Shown: piece after piece, positions 51,175 to 60,920 of the stretch
How the letters are laid out: each line of letters opens with the position of its first letter
How positions within the stretch are numbered: the stretch's first letter is position 1
Origin: Bosea sp. 29B
GTDB taxonomy: Bacteria > Pseudomonadota > Alphaproteobacteria > Rhizobiales > Beijerinckiaceae
Assembly (NCBI RefSeq): GCF_902506165.1
Contig: NZ_LR733817.1
Span: forward strand, 3,395,937-3,459,936
DNA length: 64,000 nucleotides
Reading direction: 5' to 3'
The notes under the pieces: model-generated
What the model saw: only the letters and a program-made list of their open reading frames with translations
Databases searched by the model: none
Told to the model about the DNA's origin: nothing
Translations under genes and position numbers: made by a program

Positions 51175-51980
51175 GGCTTGCTCCGTTCGAGCTTGGCGGC
51201 AGCGGCGAGCGCGGCCTCGATCATGGCGGACAGGGTGGCTTGCAGGCTGGCGGCCTTGGCCGGGGCGAAGGCCCAGGGCGCGGCCTCGTCGTCGAGATAG
51301 GCAGAGAGCGCGATCTCCATCTGGAGCGCGTGCACTTGGGTTGCCGGTTGGCCGTAATGCCGGGTGATCCAGCCGCCCTTGAAGCGGCCGTTGACGACCT
51401 GGGTGAAGGCGCTGCCGGCCATCGCCTGCGCTGCTGCGGCTTCGACGGTGGGCGCGGCGCTGGCGCCGGAATTCGTGCCGAGGTTCAGCGTCGGCAGCGT
51501 GCCCGGAAACAGCCGCGGGATCACCGACTTGATCGAGTGGCAGTCCCAGAGCAGGCAGAAACCGTGCTGCGCCTTGGCATGCGCGATCTCGGCGGCGAGG
51601 GCGTCGTGATAGGGCCGGAAATAAGCCTCGCGCCGGCGGGCGATCTCGGCCTCGTCGGGGGCCGTATTCCAGATCGGCGCGCCGTCGAAGGTGGTCGTCG
51701 GCACGAGCTCGGTCGTCGCCTGGCCGGGATAGAGCGAGACGCCGGCCGGGTCGCGGTTGAGGTCGATGACGAAGCGCGATAGCCCGGCCTCGACGATCGT
51801 CGGCTGGAAGCGCTCGGCGAAGCCATAGAGCTGGCGCATATGCCAGTCGGTGTCCTCGACCAGTTTGCCGCGCGCATTGAGGTGCGCCGCGACCTCCACC
51901 GGCAGGCCGGTGCCGGGATGCGGCATCGACAGCACGAGCGGCGACGAGCCGCGCGTGACGGAGACGGTTCCCGTGCTCAT
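51171..51980 (-). CDS. hutG: N-formylglutamate deformylase
   Basis: 269 residues of the N-formylglutamate amidohydrolase family: [33 protein letters not shown] (metal-ligand His), [17 protein letters not shown] and [18 protein letters not shown]. It hydrolyses N-formylglutamate to glutamate and formate, the last step of the five-step route that uses HutF. Overlaps both hutH (51977-51980) and hutU (51171-51174) by four bases. Confidence 0.95.
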   Translation of the reverse strand: MSTGTVSVTRGSSPLVLSMPHPGTGLPVEVAAHLNARGKLVEDTDWHMRQLYGFAERFQPTIVEAGLSRFVIDLNRDPAGVSLYPGQATTELVPTTTFDGAPIWNTAPDEAEIARRREAYFRPYHDALAAEIAHAKAQHGFCLLWDCHSIKSVIPRLFPGTLPTLNLGTNSGASAAPTVEAAAAQAMAGSAFTQVVNGRFKGGWITRHYGQPATQVHALQMEIALSAYLDDEAAPWAFAPAKAASLQATLSAMIEAALAAAAKLERSKP

Positions 51981-53503
51981 GCGGAGAGCTCCGCGAAGCT
52001 GTCGACGCCGGCAGCCTTGCCGAGCGCGCCCGAGAGCACGAGCTCCGTCGCGGCCGCGAGATCGGGCGCGAGGTAGCGGTCCTCGGTCAGCGGTGCGATC
52101 TTGGCCCGGATCAGCGCCAGCACCGGCTCCAGCCGCGGCGAGGTCTTGAGCGGGCGATGATGCTCGATCGCCTCGGCCGCGGCCATCAGCTCGACCGCGA
52201 TGATGCTCGCGGCGTTCTTCGCCATCTCGATCAGGCGGAAGGCGCCGTGCGTCGCCATCGAGACATGGTCTTCCTGGTTGGCCGAGGTCGGGATGGTGTC
52301 GACCGAAGCCGGATAGGCCCGCTGCTTGTTCTCGGAGGCGAGCGCCGCCGCGGTCACCTGCGCGATCATGAAGCCGGAGTTGAGGCCGGCATCGCGGGCG
52401 AGGAAGGGCGGCAGGCCACTCATCACGGGGTCGACCAGCAGCGCGATCCGCCGCTCGGCAAGGTTGCCGATCTCGCAGGTGGCCATTGCCAGCGTGTCGG
52501 CGGCGAAAGCGACCGGCTCGGCGTGGAAATTGCCGCCCGACACGATCTCGCCCGGCCCCAGCACCAGCGGGTTGTCAGTGACCGCATTGGCCTCGATCGC
52601 AAGCGTCGCGGCGACGTTGGCGAGAAGATCGCGCACCGCGCCCATCACCTGCGGCTGGCAGCGCAGCGAATAGGGGTCCTGCACCTTGCTGTCGCCGAAG
52701 CGGTGGCTCTCGCGGATCTCGCTGCTGGCGATCAGGTCGAGCAGCAATGCCGCCACCTTGATCTGGCCGTGCTGGCCGCGCAGCGCCTGGATGCGCGGGT
52801 CGAACGGCGTGTCGGAGCCCTTCAGCGCATCGACCGAGAGCGCCCCGGCGATCAGCGCCGCATCGAAGACGCGGGCGACGCTGGCGAGGCCGGTCAGCGC
52901 CAGCGAGGCGGAGACTTGCGTGCCGTTGATCAGCGCCAGGCCCTCTTTGGCGCCGAGCGCGAGCGGCGCCTGGCCGATGCGCCTCAGGGCCTCGGCAGCC
53001 GGCAGGATTTCACCCTTCAGGCGGATCTCACCGACCCCCATCAGCGCCGCGGTCAAATGCGCCAGCGGGGCGAGGTCGCCGGAGGCGCCGACCGAGCCCT
53101 TGGCCGGCACCACCGGCAGCGCGCCGGCTTTCAGCGCGCCGACAAGCGCCTCGACCACGACGGGGCGTACGCCGGAGGCGCCGCGCGCCAGGCTCGCCGC
53201 CTTCATGGCGAGGATCAGCGCGACGACCTCGTCCGGCAAGGCAGGGCCGGTGCCGACCGCATGCGAGAGGATGAGATTGCGCTGCAGCTTGGCGAGATCG
53301 TTGTCGGCGATGCGCACGCTGGCGAGCTTGCCGAAGCCGGTATTGACGCCATAGGTCACCGTGCCGGCGGCGACGATGTCGTCGACGATCGCTTGGGCGC
53401 CGGCGATCGCGCCGGTCTCGGTCAGGGTGACGGTGGCGCCATCGATGACATGGCGCCAGTCGGCGAGGCGGGCCTTGCCGGGGGTGAGCGAGAGCGTGGT
53501 CAT
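51977..53503 (-). CDS. hutH: Histidine ammonia-lyase
   Basis: 508 residues with the autocatalytic MIO prosthetic-group tripeptide Ala-Ser-Gly in [20 protein letters not shown] around residue 140, the [16 protein letters not shown]-terminal active-site loop, and [20 protein letters not shown] plus [15 protein letters not shown]. It deaminates histidine to urocanate. ATG 53503 overlaps the hutI stop (53500-53503). First catabolic step, encoded second in the minus-strand operon. Confidence 0.97.
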   Translation of the reverse strand: MTTLSLTPGKARLADWRHVIDGATVTLTETGAIAGAQAIVDDIVAAGTVTYGVNTGFGKLASVRIADNDLAKLQRNLILSHAVGTGPALPDEVVALILAMKAASLARGASGVRPVVVEALVGALKAGALPVVPAKGSVGASGDLAPLAHLTAALMGVGEIRLKGEILPAAEALRRIGQAPLALGAKEGLALINGTQVSASLALTGLASVARVFDAALIAGALSVDALKGSDTPFDPRIQALRGQHGQIKVAALLLDLIASSEIRESHRFGDSKVQDPYSLRCQPQVMGAVRDLLANVAATLAIEANAVTDNPLVLGPGEIVSGGNFHAEPVAFAADTLAMATCEIGNLAERRIALLVDPVMSGLPPFLARDAGLNSGFMIAQVTAAALASENKQRAYPASVDTIPTSANQEDHVSMATHGAFRLIEMAKNAASIIAVELMAAAEAIEHHRPLKTSPRLEPVLALIRAKIAPLTEDRYLAPDLAAATELVLSGALGKAAGVDSFAELSA

Positions 53504-54723
53504 TGTCCGTTCCGGATGCGGGTGTGAAGCGGGTTGAAGCCGATGCGGTAGGCGAGCTCGGCCGGGCGTTCGATCTCCCAGATCGCGAGATCGCAGGCCT
53601 TGCCGGCCTCCAGCGTGCCGATCTCGTCCTGAAGGCCGAGGGCGAGCGCGGCGTTGCGCGTCATTCCGGCCAGCGCCTCCTCCGGCGTCAGCCGGAACAG
53701 GGTGCAGCCCATGTTCATGGTCAGCAGTGGCGAGGTCAGCGGTGAGGTGCCGGGATTGGCGTCAGTGGCGAGTGCGATCGGCACGCCATGCTGGCGCAGC
53801 AAGTCGATCGGCGGCTTCACCGTCTCGCGCAGGAAATAGAAGGCGCCCGGCAGGACGACCGCGACGGTGCCGGCCTTGGCCAAGGCGATCACGCCGGCCT
53901 CGTCGAGGTGCTCGAGATGATCGGCAGATAGCGCGCCGAAGCCTGCCGCCAGCGCCGCGCCGCCGAGATTGGAGAGCTGCTCGGCATGGATCTTGACGGC
54001 CAGGCCCTTCGCCTTGGCTGCGCTGAAGACGCGTGCCGTCTCTTCCGGCGAGAAGGCGATGCCCTCGCAGAATACGTCGACGGCATCGGCGAGATTCTGA
54101 TCGGTGACCGCATCGAGCATGGGGCCGCAGACGAGATCGATATAATCGCCGGAGCGACCCTTGAACTCGGCCGGCACGGCATGGGCGCCGAGGAAGCTGG
54201 TCCGCACACCGACCGGGCGCTCGCGTCCGAGCCGGCGCGCCACGGCGAGCACCTTCACCTCGCTGTCGGTATCGAGCCCGTAGCCCGACTTGATCTCGAC
54301 GGTGGTGACGCCTTCGGCGATCAGTGCGGCGAGGCGCTTGTCGGCGCTGGCGAAGAGCTCGTCCTCGCTCGCTGCGCGCGTCGCCTTGACTGATGAGACG
54401 ATGCCGCCGCCGGCGCGGGCGATCTCCTCATAGCTCGCGCCCTTCAGGCGCAGTTCGAACTCATGGGCGCGGTCGCCGCCATAGACCAGATGGGTATGGC
54501 AATCGATCAGGCCCGGCGTGATCCAGCGCCCTTCGCAGTCGATCACCTCAGCCTGGCCGATGTTCGAGACTTCGCTGCTCGGGCCGGCGAAGACGATGCG
54601 GCCATTGCGGGCGATGACGATCCCGTCCTCGATCGCGCCATAGGGTGTGCCCGTATCGGCCACCATGGTCGCGAGCCGGGCATTGGTCCACACTCGATGG
54701 CTGGGGGGAGGGGTCGCCGCCAC
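53500..54723 (-). CDS. hutI: Imidazolonepropionase
   Basis: 407 residues of the amidohydrolase superfamily: metal-ligand [60 protein letters not shown] and [16 protein letters not shown] (metal Asp). It opens imidazolonepropionate to formiminoglutamate. First gene of hutIHGU; the divergent hutF begins 103 bp away across the twin 16-bp palindromes. The segment [20 protein letters not shown] is typical of the family. Confidence 0.97.
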   Translation of the reverse strand: MAATPPPSHRVWTNARLATMVADTGTPYGAIEDGIVIARNGRIVFAGPSSEVSNIGQAEVIDCEGRWITPGLIDCHTHLVYGGDRAHEFELRLKGASYEEIARAGGGIVSSVKATRAASEDELFASADKRLAALIAEGVTTVEIKSGYGLDTDSEVKVLAVARRLGRERPVGVRTSFLGAHAVPAEFKGRSGDYIDLVCGPMLDAVTDQNLADAVDVFCEGIAFSPEETARVFSAAKAKGLAVKIHAEQLSNLGGAALAAGFGALSADHLEHLDEAGVIALAKAGTVAVVLPGAFYFLRETVKPPIDLLRQHGVPIALATDANPGTSPLTSPLLTMNMGCTLFRLTPEEALAGMTRNAALALGLQDEIGTLEAGKACDLAIWEIERPAELAYRIGFNPLHTRIRNGQ

Positions 54724-54766
54724 GTCGCTTCCTCTCGACTTCGTCTGCTTTCAGATTATGCTAGAC

Positions 54767-54808
54767 ATTTGCATATGCAAATAGCAAGCTCCATTTGCAT
54801 ATGCAAAT
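54767..54808. promoter_or_regulatory. Twin perfect 16-bp palindromes, probable HutC operators
   Basis: ATTTGCATATGCAAAT occurs twice, at 54767-54782 and 54793-54808, in the hutI-hutF divergent promoter region. The centres are 26 bp apart, about two and a half helix turns. Both are perfect dyads. The GntR-type repressor HutC is encoded downstream of hutF and is the natural ligand; urocanate would release it, as known for other hut systems. Confidence 0.8.
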
Positions 54809-54826
54809 GAAAAAAGGACAGCCCGC

Positions 54827-56194
54827 GTGACCGGAATCACGACCCTGCATCTTGCCCAGGCGCTCCTGCCTGAGGGCTTCGCCGAGAACGTCACGCTGAC
54901 GCTCGATCATGGAGTGATCATGTCGGTTGCGGCGGGGCAGGCAGCTCCTGTTGGGGCGACACGGCTCGCCGGGCTCGCGCTTCCCGGCCTGCCCAACCTG
55001 CACAGCCACGCCTTCCAGCGCGGCATGGCGGGCCTCGCCGAGCGTCGCGGCGCCTCCGAGGATTCGTTCTGGACCTGGCGCGAGGTGATGTACCGCTTCC
55101 TCGATCGCTTGAGCCCCGACGATGTCCAGGCGGTCGCGGCGCAGGCTATGGTCGAGATGCTGGAAGGTGGCTTCACTGCGCTCGCCGAGTTCCACTACCT
55201 CCATCACGACAAGGACGGCACTGCCTATGCCGACATCGCCACCATGGGCGGGGCGATCGCGGCGGCGGCTGAGGAAACCGGCATCGGCTTGACCTTGCTG
55301 CCGGTGCTCTATCGCTACGGCAATTTCGGCAAGGCGCCGGCCGCGCCCGGCCAGCGCCGTTTCCTCAATGACCGCGACGCCTATGCGCGCCTGATCGAGG
55401 GCAGCGAGAAGGCGGTCGCCGGCCTCCCCGATGCCCGCGTCGGCATGGCGCCGCATTCGCTGCGCGCGGTGGCGCTCGAAGACCTCAACTGGGTCGCGGA
55501 GCTGCGCAAGGATGTGCCTTTGCACATCCACGTCGCCGAGCAGACCCGAGAGGTCGAGGACAGCCTCGCCATCACCGGCCGCCGCCCGGTCGAACTCCTC
55601 ATGCAGAACGTCGCGGTGAACGAGCGCTGGTGCCTGATCCACGCCACCCATCTCAGCGATGCCGAGCGCGACGCCATGGCCCTCTCCGGGGCGGTCGCGG
55701 GTCTCTGCCCGATTACCGAGGCCAATCTCGGCGACGGCATCTTCGACGGCGTTCGCTACCGGGCGAAGGGCGGACGCATCGGTGTCGGCAGTGACTCCAA
55801 TGTCGAGATCGGCGCCGGCGGCGAATTGCGCGTGCTCGAATATTCGCAGCGCCTGCGCGACCGGCGCCGCGCGCTCTGGGCCGAGCCTGGCATCTCGGCG
55901 GGCTTGAGGCTCTGGCAGGATGCCTGCGCTGGCGGCGCCCAGGCCTGCGGCCGCAGCATTGGCGCGATCGCCGTCGGCCACCGCGCCGATCTCGTCACCC
56001 TCGACGTCGAGCATCCGGCAATCGTCGGCAAGGCCGGCGACTTCGCGCTCGACAGCGCGATCTTCGCCGCCGCGGCCCTGCCGGTTGCGGAGGTGATCGT
56101 CGGTGGAAAGCCTGTGGTCAGCGGTGGCCGGCACATTGACCGCGCCCGCATCGCTGCCCGCTATGGCCAGGTGATCCGCACTCTCCTCAGCTGA
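54827..56194 (+). CDS. hutF: Formimidoylglutamate deiminase
   Basis: 455 residues of the amidohydrolase superfamily with the HutF pattern: LPNLHSHAFQRGMAGLAERR (HxH metal site), VGMAPHSLRAVALEDLNWV, PLHIHVAEQTREVEDSLAIT and GVGSDSNVEIGAGGELR. It converts formiminoglutamate to N-formylglutamate plus ammonia, committing the pathway to the HutF/HutG branch. GTG 54827 has AAGGA nine bases upstream, just after the second palindrome. hutC follows after 13 bp. Confidence 0.95.
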   Translation: MTGITTLHLAQALLPEGFAENVTLTLDHGVIMSVAAGQAAPVGATRLAGLALPGLPNLHSHAFQRGMAGLAERRGASEDSFWTWREVMYRFLDRLSPDDVQAVAAQAMVEMLEGGFTALAEFHYLHHDKDGTAYADIATMGGAIAAAAEETGIGLTLLPVLYRYGNFGKAPAAPGQRRFLNDRDAYARLIEGSEKAVAGLPDARVGMAPHSLRAVALEDLNWVAELRKDVPLHIHVAEQTREVEDSLAITGRRPVELLMQNVAVNERWCLIHATHLSDAERDAMALSGAVAGLCPITEANLGDGIFDGVRYRAKGGRIGVGSDSNVEIGAGGELRVLEYSQRLRDRRRALWAEPGISAGLRLWQDACAGGAQACGRSIGAIAVGHRADLVTLDVEHPAIVGKAGDFALDSAIFAAAALPVAEVIVGGKPVVSGGRHIDRARIAARYGQVIRTLLS

Positions 56195-56207
56195 ACGTCA
56201 GGGAGCC

Positions 56208-56957
56208 ATGTCCACCACTCAGATCGACGCCGTGACGCTGGACGGAGCCGGGCCGCTCTACGACCAGATTCGCCGCGCCGTCCGCGATCTGATTCTCGCC
56301 GGCACCTGGCCGCCGGGGACATCGGTGCCGCCCGAGCACGCGCTGATGGAGAAGCTCGGCGCCTCCCGCATGACCGTGCACCGGGCGCTGGCGCAGCTCG
56401 CTCGCGAGGGGCTGATCCTGCGTCGGCGCCGCTCGGGTACGGTGGTGGCGAGCCCGCCGGCGAGCCACGCCATGCTCGACATCCTCTCGATCCCCGAGGA
56501 GGTCGAAGAGCTCGGGCAGGCCTACAGCTATCGCATCCTGCAGCGGCGCGACGGCAAGGCCTCTCGCGAGCTCGCTGCCCGTTTCGAGCTCGGCCGCTCG
56601 GCCAACGTCACCCACCTCACTCTGCTGCATTTCGCTGATGGCGCGCCGCATGTGCTGGAGGATCGGGTGATTCACCCCTCGGCTATGCCGCAGGTCGCGG
56701 ATGAGAGCTTCGCGCAGACACCGCCGGGTGACTGGCTGCTGCAGAACAGCCTGTGGACGCAGGCCGAGCACGCGATCAGCGCCATCGCGGCCGAGCCGGA
56801 CGAAGCGGAATTGCTGAAGATCGAGGCCGGCTCTCCCTGCCTGCTGGTCGAGCGCCGGACCTGGAACCAGTCCGAGCCGATCACCGCCGTGCGGCTGCTC
56901 TATCCCGGAGGCCGCCACCGCTTCGTCGGCCGCTTCGGGCCTTACGGGGCAGTCTGA
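56208..56957 (+). CDS. hutC: Histidine utilization repressor (GntR/HutC family)
   Basis: 249 residues: GntR winged HTH (YDQIRRAVRDLILAGTWPPG, LGASRMTVHRALAQLAREGL, RRRSGTVVAS) and a UTRA effector domain (RELAARFELGRSANVTHLTL, GDWLLQNSLWTQAEHAISAI, SPCLLVERRTWNQSEPITAV). It should repress both arms of the hut cluster by binding the twin palindromes and be released by urocanate. Co-transcribed with hutF. A related palindrome at 36188 hints at a second target. Confidence 0.94.
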   Translation: MSTTQIDAVTLDGAGPLYDQIRRAVRDLILAGTWPPGTSVPPEHALMEKLGASRMTVHRALAQLAREGLILRRRRSGTVVASPPASHAMLDILSIPEEVEELGQAYSYRILQRRDGKASRELAARFELGRSANVTHLTLLHFADGAPHVLEDRVIHPSAMPQVADESFAQTPPGDWLLQNSLWTQAEHAISAIAAEPDEAELLKIEAGSPCLLVERRTWNQSEPITAVRLLYPGGRHRFVGRFGPYGAV

Positions 56958-56967
56958 GGACTGCTGT

Positions 56968-57049
56968 CGTCATTGCGAGCGCAGTAAAGCAATCCAAGCG
57001 GGCACAGAGTTCCGTGGCCGCTGGATTGCTTTGTCGCTCACGCTCCTCG
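56968..57049. repeat. Palindromic intergenic repeat
   Basis: AAAGCAATCCA (56986-56996) and TGGATTGCTTT (57022-57032) form an 11-bp perfect stem, with weaker outer arms CATTGCGAGCG and CGCTCACGCTCCTCG. It fills the convergent gap between hutC and the glycine-zipper gene; this wording is common in alphaproteobacterial intergenic repeats. Confidence 0.6.
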
Positions 57050-57065
57050 TAACAGCGCGGGAACC

Positions 57066-57347
57066 TCAGCAGGCGTAGCGGATGCGCCGGCCCCATTCGT
57101 CGCGATCATAGCAGATGCGGTCCGGAGACGTCGCATTGCCGATGATCGCGCCGCCAGCACCGCCGATCGCGGCGCCCGCCAGCGCGCCGCCGGCGCGGCC
57201 GGTCGCTGCGCCGCCGATCAGGGCGCCGGCACCGGCGCCGATCAATGCGCCGGTGGCGGTCCTTTCCTCGCGCGGCGTGCAGGCGCCGAGCGCGGTCACG
57301 GCGGTGGCGACAAGGAGAAGTTTCTTCATCGTCATCGGGATGGTCAT
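57066..57347 (-). CDS. Glycine-zipper lipoprotein
   Basis: 93 residues. A lipoprotein signal with lipobox LGAC (MKKLLLVATAVTALGACTPR) is followed by a glycine-zipper domain (GALIGAGAGALIGGAATGRA and onward), a membrane-inserting motif of small outer-membrane lipoproteins of the YMGG/SlyB type, then a short polar tail with two cysteines (ICYDRDEWGRRIRYAC). Start ATG 57347 has AAGGA eight bases upstream; inner ATGs at 57335 and 57329 give the same mature protein. Probably a cell-envelope stability protein. Confidence 0.83.
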   Translation of the reverse strand: MTIPMTMKKLLLVATAVTALGACTPREERTATGALIGAGAGALIGGAATGRAGGALAGAAIGGAGGAIIGNATSPDRICYDRDEWGRRIRYAC

Positions 57348-57578
57348 CGGGCGTTTCCTTATAATGTGAGGGCGAGGGCCGACGGCGCGCAGCAGCGCCG
57401 CTGGCGTTCATCCGCCGCATGAATCGCGTTGCTTGAAGCCGCGTTCGATCGGCTATCAAACCGCACCCGTCCGCATTTGTTCCGTGCATGGGCTGACACG
57501 CCGCCCGCGGAGTGTTCCGGATGCCAGGGATGGCCCGTCGCGGCGCTGCCTCGATGACGCTTTTTTTCGCTCGCTCCG

Positions 57579-57603
57579 GGAACCCGGCCGCTTCCGCGGG
57601 GTT
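57579..57603 (+). promoter_or_regulatory. EcfG-like general stress promoter
   Basis: GGAAC (57579-57583), 16 bp spacer, GGTT (57600-57603), close to the GGAAC-N16/17-CGTT recognised by the alphaproteobacterial stress sigma factor EcfG. Transcription would start near 57610, about 45 bp before the PRC-barrel gene. Confidence 0.55.
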
Positions 57604-57610
57604 GATGGAG

Positions 57611-57632
57611 CGAGCCGGCCTACGCCGGCTCG
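57611..57632 (+). other. Leader hairpin upstream of the PRC-barrel gene
   Basis: CGAGCCGGC (57611-57619), loop CTAC, GCCGGCTCG (57624-57632): a perfect 9-bp stem at the predicted 5' end of the transcript and 22 bp before the start codon. It may protect the mRNA 5' end or affect translation. Confidence 0.5.
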
Positions 57633-57654
57633 TCAGATATGCATGGAGGGATCG

Positions 57655-58038
57655 ATGAGCGCTACGATGACCGCAGCCTCTCACGCCGCCAACCCGCTGA
57701 TCGCCGGTGCCCGTGTCGCCGGCACCGATGTCTACAACACCACCGGCGAGCATCTCGGCTCGATTTACGACGTCATGCTCGACAAGGCGACGGGCAAGGT
57801 TGCCTATGCGATCATGTCCTTCGGTGGCTTCCTCGGCCTCGGCGAGAAATACCATCCGATTCCGTGGAGCATGCTCGACTACGACGTCGACAAGGGCGGC
57901 TATGTTGTCCCGCTGACCCGCGAGAAGCTCGAAGCTGCCCCGATGTACGGCGCCGACGGCGAGCCCGATTGGCACGACAAGGAATACGGCAAGCGGGTGC
58001 ACGATTACTACGGCACGATGCCGTATTGGATGATGTGA
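57655..58038 (+). CDS. PRC-barrel domain protein
   Basis: 127 residues with a PRC-barrel fold: NPLIAGARVAGTDVYNTTGE, HLGSIYDVMLDKATGKVAYA, IMSFGGFLGLGEKYHPIPWS and MLDYDVDKGGYVVPLTREKL, then an acidic, aromatic tail (HDYYGTMPYWMM). Small cytoplasmic proteins of this type are common members of alphaproteobacterial stress regulons, in line with the EcfG-like promoter upstream. Biochemical role unknown. GGAGGG precedes ATG 57655. Confidence 0.88.
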   Translation: MSATMTAASHAANPLIAGARVAGTDVYNTTGEHLGSIYDVMLDKATGKVAYAIMSFGGFLGLGEKYHPIPWSMLDYDVDKGGYVVPLTREKLEAAPMYGADGEPDWHDKEYGKRVHDYYGTMPYWMM

Positions 58039-58270
58039 GAGCGCGCTCCAGGGCCTGCGTTCCACACAAAGGCGCAACTCGCGGCGGTCGCTATCCCCCC
58101 AGCCGGATCGTCGTGATTGCGTGGTGCGGGTCGAAAGGCCCGCACCTTTTTTATGCGCCCAGGCCGATGAGGAGCGGGGAACTTCGGCCGGATCCGCGCG
58201 TCATTGAGCGCCGGCTGGGAGCGCTCCCGCCGCGGCGGGGAAGCTCTCTTGTTGCAGCGCCGAGGTCATC

Positions 58271-59158
58271 ATGCACATCCGCTACGGCTACCGGATCGAG
58301 CTCGTCTGCGAACAGCCGACCGCCTTGCTCACCCTGCTCGACGTCCACCCATCGCGCCGGCACGATCTGATCAGGCCCGACGAGATGCAGGTCACCCCGC
58401 TCCGCAGCTCGGGCAGGACGATCGCCTTGAGCCAGCATCTCGACCCGTTCGGCAACATCTGCCGCCGTCTCGTCGCACCGGCGGGCGGGCTGCGGATCAC
58501 CTGCGAAGGTCTCGTCCATGACAGGGGCGAGCCTGACGGCGTCGACCTCACCGCGACAGAGGCCGCACCGGCCGACTTGCCGGACGAAGCCCTGCCCTAT
58601 CTGCTCGGCAGCCGCTATTGCGAGACCGATCGGCTCGCCGACACCGCCTGGAGCCTTTTCGGCCAGGTCGAGCCCGGCTGGGCCCGCGTCGAGGCAGTGA
58701 CCCGGTTCGTCCACAACCATGTCAGCTTCGGTTACGCGTTCGCCCGCAATACGCGGACAGCGGCGGAAACCTTCAACGAGCGTATCGGGGTCTGCCGGGA
58801 CTTCGCCCATCTCGCGATCGCCCTGTGCCGCTGCCTCAATATCCCGGCGCGCTATTGCAATGGCTATCTCGGCGACATCGGCGTCGCACCCGACCCGGCG
58901 CCGATGGATTTCAACGCCTGGTTCGAGGTCTGGCTCGGCGGGCGCTGGCACACGTTCGACCCCCGTCACAATCAGCGGCGCGTCGGCCGGATCGTCATCG
59001 CTCGCGGTCGCGACGCCGCCGATGTGCCGATGCTGACCTCCTTCGGTCCGCACTCGCTACGGCGTTTCGAGGTGATCACCGAGGAAGTCGAGGACGAGCC
59101 GTTGCGTGCCGTGGCCCGCCTTGTTCCCGCCAGAAGGGACGTCCATATCGCCGCCTGA
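58271..59158 (+). CDS. Transglutaminase-like (SUF4/Tgc-type) protein
   Basis: 295 residues: an N-terminal beta-rich domain (HIRYGYRIELVCEQPTALLT) and a transglutaminase-core domain with catalytic Cys in NERIGVCRDFAHLAIALCRC, His/Asp region DFNAWFEVWLGGRWHTFDPR, preceded by VTRFVHNHVSFGYAFARNTR. Family members are cysteine proteases or amidases of mostly unknown target. No signal peptide, so it is cytoplasmic. It ends 1 bp before the diacylglycerol-kinase-like gene; the two are probably co-transcribed with the PAP2 gene. Confidence 0.87.
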   Translation: MHIRYGYRIELVCEQPTALLTLLDVHPSRRHDLIRPDEMQVTPLRSSGRTIALSQHLDPFGNICRRLVAPAGGLRITCEGLVHDRGEPDGVDLTATEAAPADLPDEALPYLLGSRYCETDRLADTAWSLFGQVEPGWARVEAVTRFVHNHVSFGYAFARNTRTAAETFNERIGVCRDFAHLAIALCRCLNIPARYCNGYLGDIGVAPDPAPMDFNAWFEVWLGGRWHTFDPRHNQRRVGRIVIARGRDAADVPMLTSFGPHSLRRFEVITEEVEDEPLRAVARLVPARRDVHIAA

Positions 59159-59159
59159 C

Positions 59160-60143
59160 ATGGCGAAACCGTCAGACCCGTTGCTGGAGCTCGAAACGCA
59201 GGCGCAGCCTCGCTGCTTCCGCGTCATCGCCAATGCGCGCGCCGGGGCGGTGCTGGAGGCGGGCGCGGAGAGCTTCGCGCGCAGCATCGAGGCGGCCTTC
59301 GATGCGGCGGGTTGCCGAGCTGAGGTTGAGGTCGTCCCTCCACGCCAGCTGCGGGAGCGTCTGCGGGCTGCCGTCGCCGACGAGGCCGTAACGACCGTGG
59401 TCGCCGGCGGCGACGGCAGCATCAACGGCGCCTTGCCGGTTCTGGTCGGCTGCAAGCGGCCGGTCGGCGTGCTGCCGCTCGGCACCGTCAACGTGCTCGG
59501 CCGCGATCTCGGCCTCATCGGCACGCTCGAAGAGCAGATCATCGCGATCTGCGCGGGCGAGCCGGTCTCGATGGATCTCGGCAGCGTCAACGGCCGGCTG
59601 TTCCATTCGATCTCGGGCATGGGCTTCTTCAGCCTGATGGCGCGTGAGCGCGAATATGCGCGCCGGCGCTTCCCGTTCAGCCGTCTCGTCGCCTTCCTCT
59701 TTGCGGCGACACGGTCGATCCTGTTCACCCGCTCGATCCGTATCGAGATGGAGATCGCCGGTGAGCGTCGGCAGGTCGAGGCCGATGCGGTCCTCGTCAC
59801 CGTCAACCAGTTCGACGGCGCCGAATGGCGCCGCAGCCGTCTCGACGGCGGCGAGTTCGAGGTCCACATCCTCGATACCGGCGGCTTGCTGTCGCGCGCC
59901 AAAGCGGCGTTCTCGATGCTGACCGGCGGCTGGCGCAATTCGCAGCATCTGGTTTCGTTGACCGGTACGGCCGTGACGATCAACCGTCGCGACAAGCGCC
60001 GCGGCCATGTCACCTTCGACGGCGAGGTCGAGCGTCGCGCCAGCCCCTTTACCTATTGCCTGTTGCCGGGCGCACTGCGCGTGATCGCGGCGCGGCCGGC
60101 CGAGATCGAACCGCACCCGGCCGAGCACATGTTCCCCTCATGA
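59160..60143 (+). CDS. Diacylglycerol kinase-like lipid kinase
   Basis: 327 residues of the DAGK catalytic family: FRVIANARAGAVLEAGAESF, the nucleotide-binding TTVVAGGDGSINGALPVLVG and VGVLPLGTVNVLGRDLGL, then a beta-sandwich C-terminal domain (VTFDGEVERRASPFTYCLL). It phosphorylates diacylglycerol or a related lipid or sphingoid substrate with ATP. It begins 1 bp after the transglutaminase stop and overlaps the PAP2 start (ATGA), so kinase and phosphatase are coupled: they may act in opposite directions on a lipid. Confidence 0.88.
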   Translation: MAKPSDPLLELETQAQPRCFRVIANARAGAVLEAGAESFARSIEAAFDAAGCRAEVEVVPPRQLRERLRAAVADEAVTTVVAGGDGSINGALPVLVGCKRPVGVLPLGTVNVLGRDLGLIGTLEEQIIAICAGEPVSMDLGSVNGRLFHSISGMGFFSLMAREREYARRRFPFSRLVAFLFAATRSILFTRSIRIEMEIAGERRQVEADAVLVTVNQFDGAEWRRSRLDGGEFEVHILDTGGLLSRAKAAFSMLTGGWRNSQHLVSLTGTAVTINRRDKRRGHVTFDGEVERRASPFTYCLLPGALRVIAARPAEIEPHPAEHMFPS

Positions 60144-60847
60144 GGCATTCGATGTTCCTCCTCCAGCCGCGCTTCCTCCTGCCTGTCGCGGCGGCCTTCG
60201 GTTTCGTCGGGCTGGCCTTCTATGTCGTCTCCGATGGCGCCGCGGCGCTCGACAGCACCCTGGTCATGCTGTTCCGCGATCCGGCCAACCCGTCGCTGCC
60301 GATCGGCCCGGCCTGGTTCCGCGAGATGATGCGCGACCTGACGGCGCTCGGCAGTTTCATCGGGCTCGGCATCGCGACGGTGATCGCGACGCTGACGCTG
60401 CGCCTCTGCGGCCATCGCACGCTCGCATTCGGCCTGGTGCTTACCGTCCTGGCGGCAGTGGTGGCGAGCACCTTGCTCAAGATCGGCATCGGCCGCGAGC
60501 GGCCGGATATCGTCGAGCACGCAGCATTGACCTTCACGGCGAGCTTCCCGAGCGGTCACGCCTTCCTTGCTGCGGTGGTGCTGCTCAGTATCGCCAGCTT
60601 CGCCGGCATCGCCTCGCGCCGCGCCGATATCGCCCGGCTCTGCCTGTGGGTGGCCTGGGCTCTGATCATCGCGATCGGCGTGAGCCGGATCTATCTCGGC
60701 GTGCATTGGCCGAGCGACGTCCTCGGCGGCTGGTGCCTCGGAGTGGCCTGGTCCAGCCTCGCCACCTTCCTGACCGGGCGTCTGGCAGCCCGCTCGGAGG
60801 TCGATCTCGCCCAGGCCGTCGCATCCCGCAGCGAGCCCGCAGGCTGA
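60140..60847 (+). CDS. PAP2-family membrane phosphatase
   Basis: 235 residues with six hydrophobic segments and the three phosphatase motifs: KIGIGRERPD (C1), PSGHAF in ASFPSGHAFLAAVVLL (C2) and SRIYLGVHWPSDVLGGW (C3). It should dephosphorylate a lipid phosphate such as phosphatidic acid, undecaprenyl or sphingosine-type phosphates at the inner membrane. ATG 60140 overlaps the kinase stop. Confidence 0.92.
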   Translation: MRHSMFLLQPRFLLPVAAAFGFVGLAFYVVSDGAAALDSTLVMLFRDPANPSLPIGPAWFREMMRDLTALGSFIGLGIATVIATLTLRLCGHRTLAFGLVLTVLAAVVASTLLKIGIGRERPDIVEHAALTFTASFPSGHAFLAAVVLLSIASFAGIASRRADIARLCLWVAWALIIAIGVSRIYLGVHWPSDVLGGWCLGVAWSSLATFLTGRLAARSEVDLAQAVASRSEPAG

Positions 60848-60920
60848 GAAGATCGGAACCGGGCGCTGGCGTCAGCGTTGATGAGGGCGCCGTTCCGGCG
60901 CATCTGCAACGGAGTTCCTG

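Noticed and set aside
54761..56134. 457-codon minus-strand frame opposite hutF
   Set aside because: Shadow of the well-supported hutF gene; it also runs through the twin operators.
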